This document shows positions 1 to 5,463 of a stretch of 7,134 nt of DNA, one piece after another. How positions within the stretch are numbered: position 1 is the stretch's first letter; each line of letters opens with the position of its first letter. The translations under genes were made by a program, and so were the position numbers. The notes beneath the pieces are model-generated. The model was not told the origin of the DNA. It saw only the letters and a program-made list of their open reading frames with translations, and ran no database searches. The stretch comes from Acidobacteriota bacterium (lineage in GTDB: Bacteria; Acidobacteriota; UBA4820; DSQY01), in contig JAKAIJ010000132.1 of assembly GCA_021814355.1 (NCBI GenBank), positions 1-7,134 of the forward strand, in the 5' to 3' direction.

Positions 1-1361
1 GCCATCTCGGCGGCGCGGTGGGCCACGCTGCGCGGCAGGGCGTAGGGGCGCGGGTGGAGGAAGGGCTGGCGGGGCCCGGGCACCTCCAGAAAGCGCCGGA
101 GCTGCTCGAAGCGGATGCGCTCGTGGGCCACGTGCTGGTCCACGATGGCGAGCCCCTCGGGGCTGTCGCAGAGGAGGAAGCTGCCGCGCCACTGGGCGAG
201 GGCGCGCAGGGGGGCCGGCGGCGGGCTCGCGGGCCACTCCGAGCCGTGGACCGGCGCGGTCGCGCCGATCTCGAAGAGGGCGCCGCGCTCGCGCACCGCG
301 GGGGTTTCCGGCGTCCACGCGGGCCGGAACGCGGCGGGCGCGGGGAAGGCCGCCGGAGCCTCGGGCAGGGGCGCGCCGGGGGCGATGGCCCGGCGAAGGC
401 CGCAAAGGACCGCCCAGTGGACCGCCTGTCCCTCCGAGAAGCGGACCTCCCGCTTGGCGGGGTGCACGTTCACGTCCACCCGGGAGGGGTCCACCTCCAC
501 GTTCAGCAGCAGGATCGGATAACGCCCGCGGGGGTGGGTGTTCTCGTAGGCCTGGACGACGGCATGCTGGATCAGCCGGTCCCGCACGAACCTCCCGTTC
601 ACCAGGGTGAACTGGCAGCGCGCGGTGGAGAGGGTGCGCGCCGGGGCCCCCGCGAGCCCCGTCACCTCGGCGGCCTCCGTTCGGTGAGCCACTTCGGCGA
701 ACTCCTCCGCGGGCAGCTCGGGGAAGAGGGTGAAGAACCGCTCGGCGCGGCTCCGGGCGGGCGCCAGGTTCAGGACCTCCTCCCCCTCGTGGAGGAGGGA
801 GAAGGCCACGTCTGGGCGGGCGAGAGCGTAGTGCTCGAGCAGCGTGACGGCGTGGGAGAGCTCGGTGGCCGGCGCCCGCAGGAACTTGCGCCGGGCGGGC
901 ACGTTGAAAAAGAGGTCTTCCACCTCCACCCGGGTCCCCGCCGCGAGGCCGCAGGGCTCGGGAGCCGCCGGGCGCCCGCCCTCCACGCGGAGCCGGCACC
1001 CCTGCGCGGCGGCGGCGGTCCGGCTCGCGAGGGTCAGGCGGCTCACGGAGGCGATGGAGGGGAGCGCCTCGCCCCGGAAGCCGAGGGTCGCGATGGCGAA
1101 GAGGTCCCGCTCCGAGCGGAGCTTGCTGGTGGCGTGACGCTCCAGGGCGAGCGGCAGGTCCTCGGGCTCCATCCCGCAGCCGTCGTCCTCCACGAGGATG
1201 CGGCCCCGCCCGCCCGCCTCCAGCTCCACCCGGACTCGCGACGCCCCCGCGTCCAGCGCGTTCTCGACCAGCTCCTTCACCACCGAGGCGGGGCGCTCGA
1301 TGACCTCCCCCGCGGCGATCTGGTTCACCAGGTTGTCGGGCAGGACGCGGATCAGCCCCAT
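1..1361 (-). CDS. mutL: DNA mismatch repair protein MutL (N-terminal 453 residues, cut by the window edge)
   Basis: MutL couples mismatch recognition by MutS to strand incision. The reading frame is open from an ATG at 1361-1359 to the window edge with no stop, so the C-terminus is missing. Visible motifs, in order: the GHKL ATPase start with NQIAAGEVIERPASVVKELV (residues 13-32, presumed general base E30), EDDGCGM (58-64), GFRGEAL (94-100), FFNVPARRKFL (151-161) and NVHPAKREVRF (298-308). A short Pro/Ala-rich linker (about 328-385) follows, then the start of the dimerisation domain, with DQHVAHERIRFE at 408-419. That last motif matches the metal-binding endonuclease signature DQHA(x)2E(x)4E with Val for Ala, which points to a nicking MutL of the MutH-independent type. 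This start is chosen because the protein begins MGLIRVLPDNLVNQIAAGE, as the family does. No Shine-Dalgarno is visible upstream, and an extended -10 lies only 6 nt before the ATG, so the mRNA may be leaderless. Divergent from the ORF6N gene. Identification is secure. Confidence 0.97.
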   Translation of the reverse strand, partial: MGLIRVLPDNLVNQIAAGEVIERPASVVKELVENALDAGASRVRVELEAGGRGRILVEDDGCGMEPEDLPLALERHATSKLRSERDLFAIATLGFRGEALPSIASVSRLTLASRTAAAAQGCRLRVEGGRPAAPEPCGLAAGTRVEVEDLFFNVPARRKFLRAPATELSHAVTLLEHYALARPDVAFSLLHEGEEVLNLAPARSRAERFFTLFPELPAEEFAEVAHRTEAAEVTGLAGAPARTLSTARCQFTLVNGRFVRDRLIQHAVVQAYENTHPRGRYPILLLNVEVDPSRVDVNVHPAKREVRFSEGQAVHWAVLCGLRRAIAPGAPLPEAPAAFPAPAAFRPAWTPETPAVRERGALFEIGATAPVHGSEWPASPPPAPLRALAQWRGSFLLCDSPEGLAIVDQHVAHERIRFEQLRRFLEVPGPRQPFLHPRPYALPRSVAHRAAEM

Positions 1362-1367
1362 GACGGC

Positions 1368-1376
1368 ATGATAGCA
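1368..1376 (-). promoter_or_regulatory. Candidate extended -10 promoter of mutL (possible leaderless start)
   Basis: Read on the minus strand the sequence is TGC followed by TATCAT. This is an extended -10 (TGn) with a hexamer matching TATAAT at five of six positions. No convincing -35 is seen 16-18 nt upstream. Transcription starting about 7 nt downstream would begin at or next to the mutL ATG at 1361, in keeping with the lack of a ribosome binding site. This is a motif match only. Confidence 0.35.
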
Positions 1377-1464
1377 GAAGGGCGGGAGGGGGCGGCGCCC
1401 TCGACGAAGCCGTCCGTCTCTTCTCGCTAAAGGTGATAAGATTCCACGCATCCAGGGGGAGCGA

Positions 1465-1785
1465 ATGGGGGACGATCTGGCCGTGGTTTCTTACGAAGCT
1501 GCCGCACGAAACATCATCATCTTGCGAGGCCAAAAGGTCATGTTGGACCGGCACTTCGCGGAGCTTTACGGTGTCACCACGAAGCGATTCGAGGAGCAGG
1601 TTCGACGGAACCGCGATCGTTTTCCATCTGATTTCATGTTCGAACTAACCGGCAAAGAAGCCGCGATCTTGAGGTCGCAATTTGCGGCCTCAAGTTGGGG
1701 GGGCACGAGACACCGGCCCTTCGCCTTCACCGAGCACGGTGCCATCATGGCGGCGACGATTCTCAAAGGATCGGATTCGGAGTAA
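1465..1785 (+). CDS. ORF6N-domain (phage/RhuM-type) DNA-binding protein, probably truncated
   Basis: A 106-residue protein consisting almost entirely of an ORF6N domain, a presumed DNA-binding module found in phage regulators and in mobile or accessory chromosomal genes. Recognisable segments are RGQKVMLDRHFAELYGV (21-37), RNRDRFPSDFMFELT (48-62), LRSQFAASSWGG (69-80) and FAFTEHGAIMAATIL (86-100). Family members normally continue after the last segment with a stretch like NSPRAVEMSVYVVRAF and usually a C-terminal region. Here the similarity stops after residue 100 and the protein ends six residues later. The stop codon TAA (1783-1785) lies inside a 40-nt palindrome, which suggests that insertion of the palindrome, or a deletion, cut the gene short. 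The ATG at 1465 follows a good Shine-Dalgarno-like AGGGGGAG (1454-1461). An extended -10-like TGATAAGAT at 1434-1442 could drive it. Base composition is lower in G+C than the flanking genes, consistent with transfer. Whether the shortened protein is functional is unknown. Confidence 0.8.
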   Translation: MGDDLAVVSYEAAARNIIILRGQKVMLDRHFAELYGVTTKRFEEQVRRNRDRFPSDFMFELTGKEAAILRSQFAASSWGGTRHRPFAFTEHGAIMAATILKGSDSE

Positions 1786-1819
1786 AGTACCCCGCCCCTT
1801 GGGGCGGAGTACTTTACTC
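1780..1819. repeat. Near-perfect 40-nt palindrome (19-nt arms, TT loop)
   Basis: Arms 1780-1798 and 1801-1819 are complementary at every position except C1791/A1808, with a 2-nt TT spacer. The outer part reads GAGTAAAGTAC and the core CCCGCCCC. It contains the stop codon of the ORF6N gene and lies 31 nt upstream of the next start codon. It could act as a strong stem-loop or bidirectional terminator, though no clean U-tract follows. Equally it could be a mobile palindromic unit or a scar of joined terminal inverted repeats. Confidence 0.85.
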
Positions 1820-1829
1820 GTCAGTGGAT

Positions 1830-1851
1830 TGACCTAATTGAGGTAAGGTCA
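1830..1851 (+). promoter_or_regulatory. Inverted repeat over the ribosome binding site of the HEPN-like gene
   Basis: TGACCT (1830-1835) and AGGTCA (1846-1851) are perfect inverted half-sites separated by 10 nt. The Shine-Dalgarno-like GAGGTAAGG (1840-1848) lies between and within the right half-site, and the A of the ATG (1851) is its last base. In RNA, the TGACCT/AGGTCA or ACCT/AGGT pairing would hide the ribosome binding site. In DNA it could be an operator. Function is inferred. Confidence 0.35.
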
Positions 1852-2585
1852 TGCAGGCTATACCCGGTCACACGGAAACTTCAGAGGCGATCGCGGAGTT
1901 CTTTGAAAAGGCCGAAATGGTGCCCTCGTTGAAACTGTGGCGCGCCTTATGGCCTAGCGACCCGCGCCTGAGCGGACACGCAGAGCCAGGGAAGGTATTT
2001 TCAGCAACATTCGCTTTTTGGGAAACGCACGAACTTCAGAAGCTCTTAAGACAAATTGAGAACATTCTAGGACAAGGGACTGAGAACGAAGAGGATGAGA
2101 TAAGGATCAAACTACTGGCTTACTGCCAGATCATGGAGTGCGACCTACCGCTAGCTCTTGTCTGGAATGTTCTTCGTGTGATCGGCGACGAAGAGCCGAG
2201 ATGGATCTTCCGAGAAAATGGTCAGGATTGCATCTATTCGAGTCAAAAACTGAAGGCCATTACACTTCGTGCCGATAGCTTGCAACTACATATTGGGCAT
2301 GTGCTCTCCTCGATCTGGGATTTAGAGATACGCAATGCCTTCGCGCACGGCCACTATATTCTTGGACATGGCTACGTTTTATTGAGCAAACTGCTCTCTC
2401 CGATCTCGTCAGGCGGGAAGCGGAGAAGCAGCCGACGGGCAGAAAACCCTTCTTATCAAGAAGTGCGTGATCGCTATGAGGCCGCAAAGGATTTCCTGGT
2501 TACCCTTTCTGATGCCCATTCAAATTTTTATCAGAAGATGAGAGTGAAGCATCAACACTTTATCGCTAATGCAGAGCCTTCATGA
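1851..2585 (+). CDS. Unrecognised 244-residue protein with a HEPN-like RNAFAH motif
   Basis: I do not recognise the family. The protein is soluble-looking, rich in predicted helix and without a signal peptide or membrane segment. At residues 161-166 it has RNAFAH, preceded by the helical stretch HIGHVLSSIWDLEI and followed by GHYILG. This matches the R-x4-6-H catalytic motif of HEPN domains, often written RNxxxH, where the motif commonly appears as an isoleucine/leucine-Arg-Asn...Ala-His-Gly segment near the end of a helix. HEPN proteins are frequently metal-independent ribonucleases in toxin-antitoxin, abortive-infection and CRISPR-linked systems, so an RNase or defence role is plausible but inferred. 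The residues R161, N162 and H166 would be the active site. A basic patch KRRSSRRAE follows (about 189-197), then a helical C-terminus. The start has an RBS-like GAGGTAAGG (1840-1848). Base composition is much lower in G+C than the neighbours (25/60 in 2041-2100). It lies 65 nt after the truncated ORF6N gene and may share its transcript. No obvious antitoxin partner is adjacent. Confidence 0.75.
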   Translation: MQAIPGHTETSEAIAEFFEKAEMVPSLKLWRALWPSDPRLSGHAEPGKVFSATFAFWETHELQKLLRQIENILGQGTENEEDEIRIKLLAYCQIMECDLPLALVWNVLRVIGDEEPRWIFRENGQDCIYSSQKLKAITLRADSLQLHIGHVLSSIWDLEIRNAFAHGHYILGHGYVLLSKLLSPISSGGKRRSSRRAENPSYQEVRDRYEAAKDFLVTLSDAHSNFYQKMRVKHQHFIANAEPS

Positions 2586-2674
2586 CATGCGCGGGTGTGA
2601 AGAGCCTTGTGGGGTGGACAGCGTCTCTGTTCCGCCGCCTCCAGTTCCTTCGCCCGTCAGGCCGGCAGGCCGTG

Positions 2675-2832
2675 AGGGCGGCGTTCCGCGTGGATTGGGT
2701 CTTGGGCAAGGAACGCGAGCCGGTCGCACCGGAGGCGTACTGGAATGTACGTTGAGGATGCGAACCGGCGAGCGGTGACGCGGAGCCAAGGCCCGAGACT
2801 CGCGGCGCTCGTCTTAAGGGGTGGGGGCAAGG
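2675..2832 (+). repeat. Dispersed repeat, copy A
   Basis: This stretch is clearly related to the reverse complement of 6042-6197. Shared blocks in the same order include GGCGGCGTTCCGCG, GGAT-n-GGG, ACCG..GCGTACTGG-n-ATGTAC, GGCCCGAGACTCGCGGCGC and TTAAGG-n-GTGGGGG. Between the blocks the two copies have diverged. The core has GTAC on each side of six bases (2737-2750), able to form a small hairpin. It is not convincingly coding, as the downstream frames differ between copies. No terminal inverted repeat like that of the 5863-6252 element is visible here, so copy A may be a partial or decayed member. Confidence 0.75.
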
Positions 2833-2875
2833 CGGCGGACAATGCGCGAGCCGCGTTCCGTCTCCCGAAGGGAGT

Positions 2876-2957
2876 GGAAGGGACGCGGGCGGCGAAATGG
2901 AAAGCGTCCCTCCGCGTTGCCCGCGGTTGCTTTCCAGGGCGACGCGCCGTCCCTTCC
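2876..2957. repeat. Nested inverted repeat (possible structured RNA or cruciform)
   Basis: The outer arms GGAAGGGACG (2876-2885) and CGTCCCTTCC (2948-2957) are perfect complements. Nested inside are GCGGGC (2885-2890) with GCCCGC (2919-2924), and GGAAAGC (2899-2905) with GCTTTCC (2929-2935). The last two pairings overlap, so they are alternatives. It sits directly downstream of repeat copy A and could be part of the same element. No promoter is apparent. Confidence 0.5.
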
Positions 2958-2958
2958 A

Positions 2959-2986
2959 TGAGGCGCGTCGGTGCCGGGGAACGTGG
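2959..2986 (+). repeat. 28-nt direct repeat, first unit
   Basis: Matches the unit at 3036-3063 at 24 of 28 positions. Both begin TGAGGCGCGTC and contain GGAACG near the end. The units are 77 nt apart, start to start. Purpose unknown. Confidence 0.6.
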
Positions 2987-3035
2987 CTCCCGGGTATAGG
3001 GTATCCCCGCTCGGATGTCCTTCCGCCGTCTCCCG

Positions 3036-3063
3036 TGAGGCGCGTCAGCGCCGTGGAACGCGG
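3036..3063 (+). repeat. 28-nt direct repeat, second unit
   Basis: Second copy of the 28-nt unit at 2959-2986, with four substitutions. Only two units are present and there is no regular spacer series, so it is not a CRISPR array. Confidence 0.6.
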
Positions 3064-3125
3064 GCTGTTGCGATGCTTCTTTCTCCTCTTTGGGGGTGAC
3101 TCCGCGTGAGCAGGGCTTTCTTGCG

Positions 3126-3155
3126 TTGACCGCCGGGCAAAGGCTGGGCTATCCT
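3126..3155 (+). promoter_or_regulatory. Sigma-70-like promoter of the diiron protein / MFS unit
   Basis: TTGACC (3126-3131, five of six matches to TTGACA) and TATCCT (3150-3155, four of six matches to TATAAT) are separated by 18 nt. Predicted transcription start is near 3162, giving a leader of roughly 18 nt that contains the ribosome binding site GGGGAGG (3164-3170). Confidence 0.55.
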
Positions 3156-3179
3156 TCGGCCTCGGGGAGGAAGAGCCGC

Positions 3180-3692
3180 ATGACCCTGGAGGAAGCCATC
3201 GTTTCCGCGCTGGAGTTCGAGAAAAGGGTTCGCGACCACTACGTGGACGCGGCGCAGCACGCGACGGACCCGGCGGGGAAGAAATTCTTCGCCCTGCTCG
3301 CCCGCGAGGAGGAGGGCCACGTGGACTTCCTCGAGCAGAAGCTCGCGGAGCACCGCGCCGGGGGCAAGCTCGGCGACGCCGCGCTTCCCACCGTGATCCC
3401 GAAATCCGACTGGGTGGTGGAGGGGCTCGACAAGCTCGAGGCCGCGGCGAAGCCCAGGCGGAAGGGCCGCGACGAGGACCTCGAGCGTCTCTTCACCGCG
3501 CTCAGGCTCGAGGACGAGGCCACCGAGCACTACAAGAAGCTCGTCGCCACCCTCGGCCCCGAAGGCCGGGCGCTCTTCCAGCGGTTCCTCGACATCGAGG
3601 ACGGCCACACGGCGCTGGTGCAGACCGAGATTGACGTGGCCAACAAGACCGGCTACTTCTACGACTTCCAGGAGTTCAACCTGGAGGACTGA
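3180..3692 (+). CDS. Rubrerythrin/ferritin-like diiron protein
   Basis: A 170-residue four-helix-bundle protein of the rubrerythrin/ferritin-like family, cytoplasmic, without the C-terminal rubredoxin domain of classical rubrerythrins. The diiron ligand set can be read directly. Helix 1 has E14 in an E-x6-Y context (E14, Y21). Helix 2 has E44-x-x-H47 in REEEGHVDF. Helix 3 has E111 with Y118. Helix 4 has E140-x-x-H143 in IEDGHTAL. The symmetric E/ExxH pattern in two halves is typical of this fold. Relatives handle peroxide or iron, so a role in oxidative stress or iron homeostasis is likely but not proven. The C-terminal GYFYDFQEFNLED tail is distinctive. The ATG at 3180 is preferred because it begins the first helix and follows GGGGAGG by 9 nt. 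An in-frame upstream ATG at 3090 lies before the promoter and would add residues unlike the family. The MFS gene follows 11 nt after the stop, suggesting co-transcription. Confidence 0.9.
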   Translation: MTLEEAIVSALEFEKRVRDHYVDAAQHATDPAGKKFFALLAREEEGHVDFLEQKLAEHRAGGKLGDAALPTVIPKSDWVVEGLDKLEAAAKPRRKGRDEDLERLFTALRLEDEATEHYKKLVATLGPEGRALFQRFLDIEDGHTALVQTEIDVANKTGYFYDFQEFNLED

Positions 3693-3703
3693 CGCAGGCC
3701 TCG

Positions 3704-4993
3704 ATGCCCCTCGCGAACGTCGCCGCCCGGACCTTCCGGGCCCTGCGCCACCGGAACTTCCGCCTCTTCTTCTTCGGCCAGATGGTCTCCCTCGTAGGCT
3801 CCTGGATGCAGATGCTCGCCCAGGGCTGGCTCGTCTGGCGCCTCTCCCACTCCTCGTGGCTCCTGGGGGCGCTGGGGTTCGCCCAGATGGGCCCGGTCCT
3901 CGCGCTCGGGCTCCTGGGCGGACTGGCGGCGGACCACGCGGACCGCCACCGCCTCGTCCTGCTCACCCAGTCCCTGCTGGCGCTCCAGGCGGTGGTCCTG
4001 GCGGCGGCGACCCTCGCGGGGGTCATCCAGGTCTGGATGGTGCTCGCCCTCGCCGGCTTCCTGGGGTGCGTGAACGCCTTCGACATGTCGGCGCGCCAGG
4101 CCTTCCTGCTCGAGATGGTGGGGCGGGAGGACCTGGGCAACGCCATCGCCCTCAACTCGTCGCTCTTCAACGGCGCGCGCATCGCGGGCCCCGCCCTCGC
4201 AGGGGTGGTCGTGGGGCTCTGGGGCGAGGGGGCTTGCTTCGCCGTCAACGCCGCCTCCTACCTCGCCGTGCTGGGGGGCCTCTTCGCCATGCGCTTCCCC
4301 GGGAGGGTGCCGGCTCCGCCGCGCGAGGTGCGGTTCCTCCGGGAGCTGGGCGAGGGGCTCGCCTACGCTTGGAAGGCGCCCCGCGTGCGCGACCTCCTGG
4401 GTCTGGTGGTGGCCACGAGCCTGCTGGCGGCGCCCTACACGGTCTTCCTCCCGGCCTTCGCCGGCGAGGTGCTGGACGTGGGGTCGGGGGGGCTGGGCGT
4501 CATGATGGCGTTGGTGGGGGTCGGCGCCCTCGGGGGCGCGCTCACCGTGGGCTATCGCAGGGGCACCCGGGGGCTGGAGCGGCTCGCGGGGGTCTCGGCG
4601 GCCTGTTTCGGCGCCCTCGTCGCCGCCTTCGCCCTCTCCAAGAACTTCGCGCTCTCGTGCGGGCTGTTGACGCTGACCGGCTACTTTCTGATGGTCCAGA
4701 TGGCCTGCGCCAACACGCTCCTCCAGACCCTCGCCCCCGAAAACCTGCGGGGCCGCATCATCAGCTTCTACGTGGTGGCGTTCATCGGGGTCACCCCGGT
4801 GGGAAGCCTGGTGCAGGGGAGGCTGGCGGAGTCGGCGGGCTCCGCGAAGGTGGTCGCGGGGGCCGGGCTTCTGGCCCTTCTCGCGGCGGGCGGCTTCCTG
4901 GCCCGGGTGGCCGCGGCGCACGCCGCCCCGCGCGGGGCGGAGGTCGCGGCGGACGACTCCCGGCCCGGCGCCGGCGGTCAGCCCTTGGGGTAG
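3704..4993 (+). CDS. MFS transporter, EntS-like (MFS_3) exporter family
   Basis: A 429-residue inner-membrane protein of the major facilitator superfamily, about 12 membrane segments expected and a usual length for the family. The start FRALRHRNFRLFFFGQMVS (11-29) followed by WMQMLAQGWLVWRLS (34-48) is characteristic of the enterobactin-exporter-like MFS_3 group. The loop-2/3 signature GGLAADHADRHR (72-83) matches motif A (G-x4-D-x3-R). The segment QAFLLEMVGREDLGNAIALN and the following SSLFNGARIAGPALAG are also typical. Substrate cannot be told from sequence; relatives export siderophores, drugs or other small molecules by proton antiport. The C-terminal tail beyond the last membrane segment is hydrophilic, and its last 16 nt overlap the 3' end of coaD on the other strand. 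A GGAGG at 3683-3687 lies 16 nt before the ATG, further than usual, so initiation may depend on coupling to the preceding gene. Confidence 0.9.
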   Translation: MPLANVAARTFRALRHRNFRLFFFGQMVSLVGSWMQMLAQGWLVWRLSHSSWLLGALGFAQMGPVLALGLLGGLAADHADRHRLVLLTQSLLALQAVVLAAATLAGVIQVWMVLALAGFLGCVNAFDMSARQAFLLEMVGREDLGNAIALNSSLFNGARIAGPALAGVVVGLWGEGACFAVNAASYLAVLGGLFAMRFPGRVPAPPREVRFLRELGEGLAYAWKAPRVRDLLGLVVATSLLAAPYTVFLPAFAGEVLDVGSGGLGVMMALVGVGALGGALTVGYRRGTRGLERLAGVSAACFGALVAAFALSKNFALSCGLLTLTGYFLMVQMACANTLLQTLAPENLRGRIISFYVVAFIGVTPVGSLVQGRLAESAGSAKVVAGAGLLALLAAGGFLARVAAAHAAPRGAEVAADDSRPGAGGQPLG

Positions 4994-5463
4994 CGATTCC
5001 GGAGCGACTGGGCCACCGAGGGCGGGACGAATTCGTCCAGCGGCCCGCCGAAGAGCGCCACCTCGCGCACCATCCGCGACGAGAGGAAGGTGTTCTCCTC
5101 CCGCGGCATGAGGAAGACGGTCTCGATGTCGGGGGCGAGCCGCCGGTTCATGAGGGCGATCTGGAACTCGTACTCGAAATCCGAGAGGGCGCGGATTCCG
5201 CGCAGGATGTGGCGCGCCCCGCGCCTGCGGACGTAGTCCACGAGGAGGCCGTGGAAGGTGTCCACCTCCACCCGGGGGATCTCCTTCGTGCACTCCCGCA
5301 GCAGGGCCGCCCGCTCCTCGAAGGTCAGAAGGGTCTGCTTCTCGGTGTTCTGGAGGACCGCCACCACCACCTGCTGGAAGATGCCGGTGGCGCGGCGGAT
5401 GAGGTCGAGGTGGCCGTTGGTGGGCGGGTCGAAGGAACCCGCGTAGACCACGAGCCCGTTCAC
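4978..5463 (-). CDS. coaD: Phosphopantetheine adenylyltransferase (CoaD)
   Basis: Catalyses 4'-phosphopantetheine + ATP to dephospho-CoA + pyrophosphate, the penultimate step of CoA synthesis, in the cytosol. The 161 residues match the usual length. Family motifs are complete: YAGSFDPPTNGH (7-18) with the nucleotidyltransferase TxGH (T15-H18), K42 in NTEKQTLLTF, RGIRALSDFEYEFQIALMN (88-106), and SSRMVREVALFGG (128-140), the ATP-binding SSxxVRE element. The start codon is GTG (5463-5461), overlapping the stop of the preceding acyl carrier protein gene as GTGA. This gives the canonical N-terminus and indicates translational coupling. The 3' end overlaps the MFS gene tail-to-tail by 16 nt, leaving no room for a conventional intergenic terminator. 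Identification is secure. Confidence 0.97.
   Translation of the reverse strand: MNGLVVYAGSFDPPTNGHLDLIRRATGIFQQVVVAVLQNTEKQTLLTFEERAALLRECTKEIPRVEVDTFHGLLVDYVRRRGARHILRGIRALSDFEYEFQIALMNRRLAPDIETVFLMPREENTFLSSRMVREVALFGGPLDEFVPPSVAQSLRNRYPKG

Larger units (their letters stand above)
2586..3125. other. Gene-free spacer with repeats and foldable sequence
   Basis: About 540 bases between the HEPN-like gene and the promoter of the diiron protein. Short open frames occur on both strands (for example 2745-2999) but have no recognisable domain and are explained by GC-rich sequence and by the repeats. It holds repeat copy A (2675-2832), a nested inverted repeat (2876-2957) and two 28-nt direct repeats (2959-2986 and 3036-3063). 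G+C returns to the high level of the backbone immediately after 2585. Confidence 0.7.

Noticed and set aside
18..1430. 470-codon plus-strand open frame
   Set aside because: It is the antisense shadow of mutL. Its translation is low-complexity Gly/Arg/Ala sequence with no domain, whereas the minus strand has every MutL motif.
1780..1819. Integron attC site or CRISPR repeat
   Set aside because: No attC core (GTTRRRY/RYYYAAC) pairs were seen and the palindrome occurs once without spacers. The 2-nt loop and near-perfect symmetry do not fit attC.
2745..2999. 84-codon open frame between the HEPN-like and diiron-protein genes
   Set aside because: It begins in repeat copy A. The equivalent frame is not maintained in copy B and there is no RBS, so it is most likely repeat sequence translated by chance.
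3090..3179. Upstream in-frame extension of the diiron protein
   Set aside because: It would start before the -35/-10 promoter, has no RBS, and adds residues not seen at the start of the first helix in this family.
3045..3608. 187-codon minus-strand open frame
   Set aside because: Antisense shadow of the diiron-protein gene, whose iron ligands are read clearly on the plus strand.
3659..5293. 544-codon minus-strand open frame
   Set aside because: Antisense to the diiron-protein and MFS genes and overlapping coaD in another frame. No recognisable domain.
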